A DNA stretch of 8,670 bases from Planctomycetota bacterium (GTDB lineage: Bacteria; Planctomycetota; Phycisphaerae; UBA1845): positions 1-8,670 of the forward strand of contig JADFIX010000105.1 of NCBI GenBank assembly GCA_022566435.1. The letters run 5' to 3'. The position numbers and the translations under genes are program-made. Shown piece after piece: positions 6,255 through 8,670 of this stretch; position 1 is the stretch's first letter, and every line of letters begins with the position of its first letter. The notes under the pieces are model-generated. The model saw only the letters and a list, made by a program, of their open reading frames with translations, made no database searches and had not been told where the DNA came from.

Positions 6255-7331
6255 TCATGGCCAAGCTCGCATCACGTCTAGGAAAGCACCTCCGCCAAGG
6301 AAGAGGTCGGCAACGAGCAATAGCACTATGCAAGCGGCTCCGGTCACGGCCCCAGCAAGCCAGCCACGCTTGCTCGGCACGTATCGGTGAGCCCCGAGAG
6401 TGAGAGAGACGAACCAACCGACGTAAACCATCGCGACTGGCCAGAGAAGCACGAGAATCGTGAATCCGACGAAGCGAGCGTATTTTGCTGGCGAGGAGTT
6501 CGGAAAGGCCATCGTTATGCAGACGGCTGCAAGGGCACAAAAAGTCGTGATGCGAAGTGGGTTCGACCACTCAAAACCGGACATGAACCAATCAATTTCA
6601 AACATGCGTGCGTACACTTTTTGCGACCAGTGACCGTTCGGTTGGAGCCACCAGAACACGGTTGCCCAGTCGGCGTTGGAGCGACTTGAATAGACGAATA
6701 GCGTAGAGATGAGACGAGCCGGTACGGCTATCGCGAGAAGAGGAAGGAACGCTGCTGGATACGCCACCAGCCGAAACAGATATCGGGGGTGATACCGGGT
6801 TTGTGCGATAGTCCCGCGACAGCACCAAAGGAGTATACCCGCAACGAAGCAGGGTAAGACGTGTGCTACTGAAATAAGGCCGCAGAGCGGCACCCACCAC
6901 CTGGCGAAGGCCGGCACAGAAGGCCAGCCTAACGTACCATGGTACCAATGAAGCATAGCGAAATGAAGGACCGTCATCACCAACGTGAGCGAGGATACCG
7001 TGACCAAAACGGATACAACGGCGAAGGCTCGTATTCGGCGTCGCTGAACGGGCCAAGACGGCGTGGCCCAATTCCAAAACGATACTGGGTGAAGTGCTCG
7101 CCACCAAGTGTGCACGAAGCACTTGGCAACATCAGACGGCAGGCAGTACTCGAAGAAGCCTGATGTTCGTGCTTCGTCAACGTTACCGAGGTCCTCCCAG
7201 CGGAATTCAACACCACACTCAGGACACCGCGGCGATGGAAGCCCACGAAGGCTGTAGTCGCAGCGCGGACAAACAAGTTTCGCTGTGGGAGCCAAAGGCG
7301 TGCTAGAACCTGATGGAGAATCCGCACTCAT
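6255..7331 (-). CDS. Zinc-ribbon polytopic membrane protein, function unknown
   Basis: A 358-residue protein. After a Ser/Pro/Thr-rich lead, residues 21-39 form a treble C-x2-C...C-x2-C zinc ribbon (Cys21, Cys24, Cys36, Cys39; CPRCDYSLRG then CPECG). A short soluble linker rich in aromatic residues follows. The rest is hydrophobic, with about six transmembrane helices near 101-125, 146-170, 186-211, 260-276, 285-311 and 323-345. Such N-terminal ribbons on otherwise unrelated membrane proteins are common in Planctomycetota as I know them; the ribbon is cytoplasmic if the N-terminus is inside. I do not recognise an enzymatic motif in the membrane part. ATG at 7331 has no clear Shine-Dalgarno; it is chosen because the ribbon lies close to it and the frame has no better start. 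It lies 52 bp downstream of the M50-like gene on the same strand, so co-transcription is likely. Gene reality is well supported; function is unknown. Confidence 0.85.
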   Translation of the reverse strand: MSADSPSGSSTPLAPTAKLVCPRCDYSLRGLPSPRCPECGVEFRWEDLGNVDEARTSGFFEYCLPSDVAKCFVHTWWRALHPVSFWNWATPSWPVQRRRIRAFAVVSVLVTVSSLTLVMTVLHFAMLHWYHGTLGWPSVPAFARWWVPLCGLISVAHVLPCFVAGILLWCCRGTIAQTRYHPRYLFRLVAYPAAFLPLLAIAVPARLISTLFVYSSRSNADWATVFWWLQPNGHWSQKVYARMFEIDWFMSGFEWSNPLRITTFCALAAVCITMAFPNSSPAKYARFVGFTILVLLWPVAMVYVGWFVSLTLGAHRYVPSKRGWLAGAVTGAACIVLLLVADLFLGGGAFLDVMRAWP

Positions 7332-7383
7332 GGCGATAAATCATACCGCGTGATTCCAACGGAGCATAACCACCATTTGAGTG

Positions 7384-8241
7384 CTACCCGTCGCCCCAAT
7401 ACACACCATGTTGGAGCCAAAAAAGCAGTACGACGACCAGCAGTCCGGCCGCGAGCCACGCCGATGCAATTGAAACCGTCCAACAACGACTCGATACCTT
7501 GACCGCGTCGAGCTCTTTCTTTCGTATGGCCACGAGCACCGGTGCGATCGCCAGTTGGAGGCCCGCTCCGACGAATTGAGGCAGGCGTCCGACGTCCTGA
7601 ATCACCTGGTTCCAATCGAATCCGAACCAGGCGATGCCTTCGACCAACCCGAAAAAGGCCCACGCGAGTACGATGGCCTGCAGCTTGGTAAGGCGGCCCA
7701 ATATCGATTCGAAGCATCTGAAGATTGCGATGTTGCAGCCGACGGTGGCGGCCAGGTAAGCAGAACCGAAGGCAACGACAAACGTCCAGCGGACCCATTC
7801 GAGTTGGAGGTCGAGCAGGATTCGACCAAAGTCGCCCGGTGGACGTGGGAACACGCTGTTCCAGAAAGCGTAAGGGGTTGCATCGACCAACGAGCAGAAA
7901 GCGAATAGCAGGCAGGTCATTCGTGCGAGCGGATGAACCAGCCGAAATGCGAGCCACAGTAGGACGGTGCCAAACAACACGCCCGCCACGACGTCCCCGG
8001 CAAGCACGATGTTCTCGTGCCCCGGCGCTGATGACGCTGCCCAGCCCATACCGTCGGGCATCAGTGCGAAGCCCTCAAACGTGCCGCCGAGTAGCCAGGC
8101 GGTGACACCGTGGCCGAGCAGTTCATGTATCGCTACGGCTGAAATGTACGCGACGTAGCCCGCCGGACCCGCGAAACCGCCGCACAGCAGAAGGCGACAG
8201 CAAAATGTCCTTGTCGAAGGCGACACTTGATTAGGATACAT
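7384..8241 (-). CDS. M50-like integral membrane protein with HELLGH motif
   Basis: A 285-residue polytopic protein with about seven hydrophobic segments. The first ends in AIHELLGHGVTAWLLGG (HELLGH at 39-44), followed by GFALMPDGMGWA and PGHENIVLAGDVVAG. This arrangement resembles the M50B-like site-2-protease group, in which a membrane helix carries HExxH and is followed by a glycine-rich loop. Here the motif has one extra residue, HExxxH, so whether it is a working protease is unsure. Asp120 in SLVDATPYAF is a candidate third metal ligand by analogy with the later Asp of M50 proteins; this is inference. ATG at 8241 is preferred: the open frame extends to a TTG at 8292, but that part overlaps the inverted repeat and looks non-protein-like. 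No Shine-Dalgarno lies at a normal distance. It is the first gene of a likely two-gene unit with the zinc-ribbon protein. An inactive M50-fold protein is the main alternative. Confidence 0.8.
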   Translation of the reverse strand: MYPNQVSPSTRTFCCRLLLCGGFAGPAGYVAYISAVAIHELLGHGVTAWLLGGTFEGFALMPDGMGWAASSAPGHENIVLAGDVVAGVLFGTVLLWLAFRLVHPLARMTCLLFAFCSLVDATPYAFWNSVFPRPPGDFGRILLDLQLEWVRWTFVVAFGSAYLAATVGCNIAIFRCFESILGRLTKLQAIVLAWAFFGLVEGIAWFGFDWNQVIQDVGRLPQFVGAGLQLAIAPVLVAIRKKELDAVKVSSRCWTVSIASAWLAAGLLVVVLLFWLQHGVYWGDG

Positions 8242-8257
8242 ACACACGGCTGTGGAC

Positions 8258-8337
8258 GCGAGTCCTCTCCACGCTCTTGACCTGCCGCGCAAAGCCCGTC
8301 TCCTCGGTTCGATGGGCGAGAGCGTGGAGGGACTCGC
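8258..8337. repeat. Large imperfect inverted repeat (19 pairs, one bulge) in front of the M50-like gene
   Basis: The left arm 8258-8277 begins GCGAGTCC and ends CCACGCTCT; the right arm 8319-8337 is its reverse complement except for one unpaired T. In the 41-base loop, GCCCGTC and GATGGGC can pair (one G-U), extending the structure. The right arm can instead fold on itself, GGCGAG (8315-8320) with CTCGCC (8333-8338), giving two mutually exclusive folds. On the minus strand the structure would end 16 bases before the ATG at 8241. Confidence 0.7.
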
Positions 8338-8593
8338 CTACCTGGGTTGCGGTCTGCTGGTCGGCCCTCAACGCGGTTCAGCACACAACGGGAGCGTCCG
8401 AGGCGATTCAGCATGTTGAGCAAACGCTTGTCGAACCCAACGCAAAGGGCTGGGTCCAAACCCGGGTGCCACGCGCTCTTCGGACACTTCGCGAAGTCGC
8501 CGACGATTCGGCTTAGCCCGTGGCGATGCGCCGCGGAACGTGTCGTGGCGAGTTCTTCGCTACTTGCCGGAATGACGGGGACGGCATACAATA

Positions 8594-8608
8594 GGACACG
8601 CCGTGTCC
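8594..8608. repeat. 15-bp near-perfect palindrome GGACACG-C-CGTGTCC
   Basis: Seven-base arms flank a single central C. It borders the AT-rich right end of the window. It could be an operator for a dimeric regulator or the edge of a repeat; no T tract directly follows on either strand, so a terminator is less likely. Confidence 0.45.
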
Positions 8609-8670
8609 GTCTAGAGCATTTCTCTTTTATATGTTCCGATTGTGCCGATGATTCTTCTGCCAGGATGGCG

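Larger units (their letters stand above)
8242..8670. other. Non-coding region upstream of the M50-like gene, rich in inverted repeats
   Basis: No gene is supported in these 429 bp. Several frames stay open on both strands (for example plus 8413 to the right edge, minus 8591-8133), but they are rich in Arg, Ser, Cys and Pro, lack ribosome binding sites and match no family I know. The stretch holds a large imperfect inverted repeat (8258-8337), a 12-bp palindrome (8486-8497) and a 15-bp near-palindrome (8594-8608). The last 60 bp are markedly more AT-rich. It may be an interspersed repeat or a long control region. Confidence 0.5.

Noticed and set aside
6103..6570. 155-codon minus-strand frame
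   Set aside because: Overlaps the zinc-ribbon membrane gene in another frame and has Arg/Ser-rich composition typical of a shadow frame.
8242..8292. TTG start at 8292 for the M50-like protein
   Set aside because: It would add 17 residues encoded by the inverted-repeat arm, with no Shine-Dalgarno; ATG at 8241 is simpler.
8133..8591. 152-codon minus-strand frame upstream of and overlapping the M50-like gene
   Set aside because: Overlaps the M50-like start in another frame, passes through both arms of the inverted repeat and matches no family; likely a chance frame in GC-rich DNA.
8413..8670. Plus-strand frame from ATG 8413 open to the right edge
   Set aside because: Arg/Ser/Cys-rich translation with no ribosome binding site, running through two palindromes; composition suggests chance. 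It cannot be fully excluded because it leaves the window.
1..8670. CRISPR array, tRNA, rRNA, transposase or phage genes
   Set aside because: No regularly spaced direct repeats, cloverleaf sequence, rRNA signature or transposase motif was seen on reading both strands.

Overview
The window carries six recognisable protein genes on a moderately GC-rich backbone. No rRNA, tRNA, CRISPR array, transposase or phage gene was seen. Gene style suggests a planctomycete or a close relative. The main clue is a polytopic membrane protein that opens with a CPRCDYSLRGLPSPRCPECG-type zinc ribbon, a form I associate with Planctomycetota. Weak Shine-Dalgarno sites, loosely packed genes and long intergenic stretches fit that too. 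The assignment is inference and would need a database search.

Layout from left to right. (1) Positions 1-3087, minus strand: two paralogous TldD/PmbA-superfamily genes form a short operon. The promoter-proximal one (1366-3087) is complete, has a signal peptide, and keeps the zinc motif HEIFGH and the C-terminal GVCG cysteine. The downstream one (307 to 1307 and on past the left edge; it starts at 1307 and is cut by the window) also has a signal peptide, but its zinc motif reads SSKFAS. This looks like an exported version of the catalytic TldD / non-catalytic TldE pairing. (2) Positions 3214-3582, minus: a free-standing tRNA-binding domain of the MetRS C-terminal type. It is divergent from (3) 3730-4839, plus: a class I mannose-6-phosphate isomerase, with facing sigma70-like promoters in the shared gap. 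(4) Positions 4880-5773, plus: a two-helix membrane-anchored protein with a coiled coil and an alpha-helical C-terminal region; it probably shares the isomerase transcript. (5) Positions 5774-6254: a non-coding convergent gap with several inverted repeats. (6) Positions 6255-8241, minus: two membrane-protein genes, a zinc-ribbon polytopic protein and, upstream of it, an M50-like integral membrane protein with HELLGH, probably co-transcribed. (7) Positions 8242-8670: no supported gene, but a large imperfect inverted repeat directly in front of the M50-like start, plus two short palindromes.

The most interesting content is the exported active/inactive TldD-like pair and the structured DNA upstream of the M50-like gene. 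The other genes are metabolic, translation-related, or unknown membrane proteins, and I see no evidence that the six genes form a single pathway.
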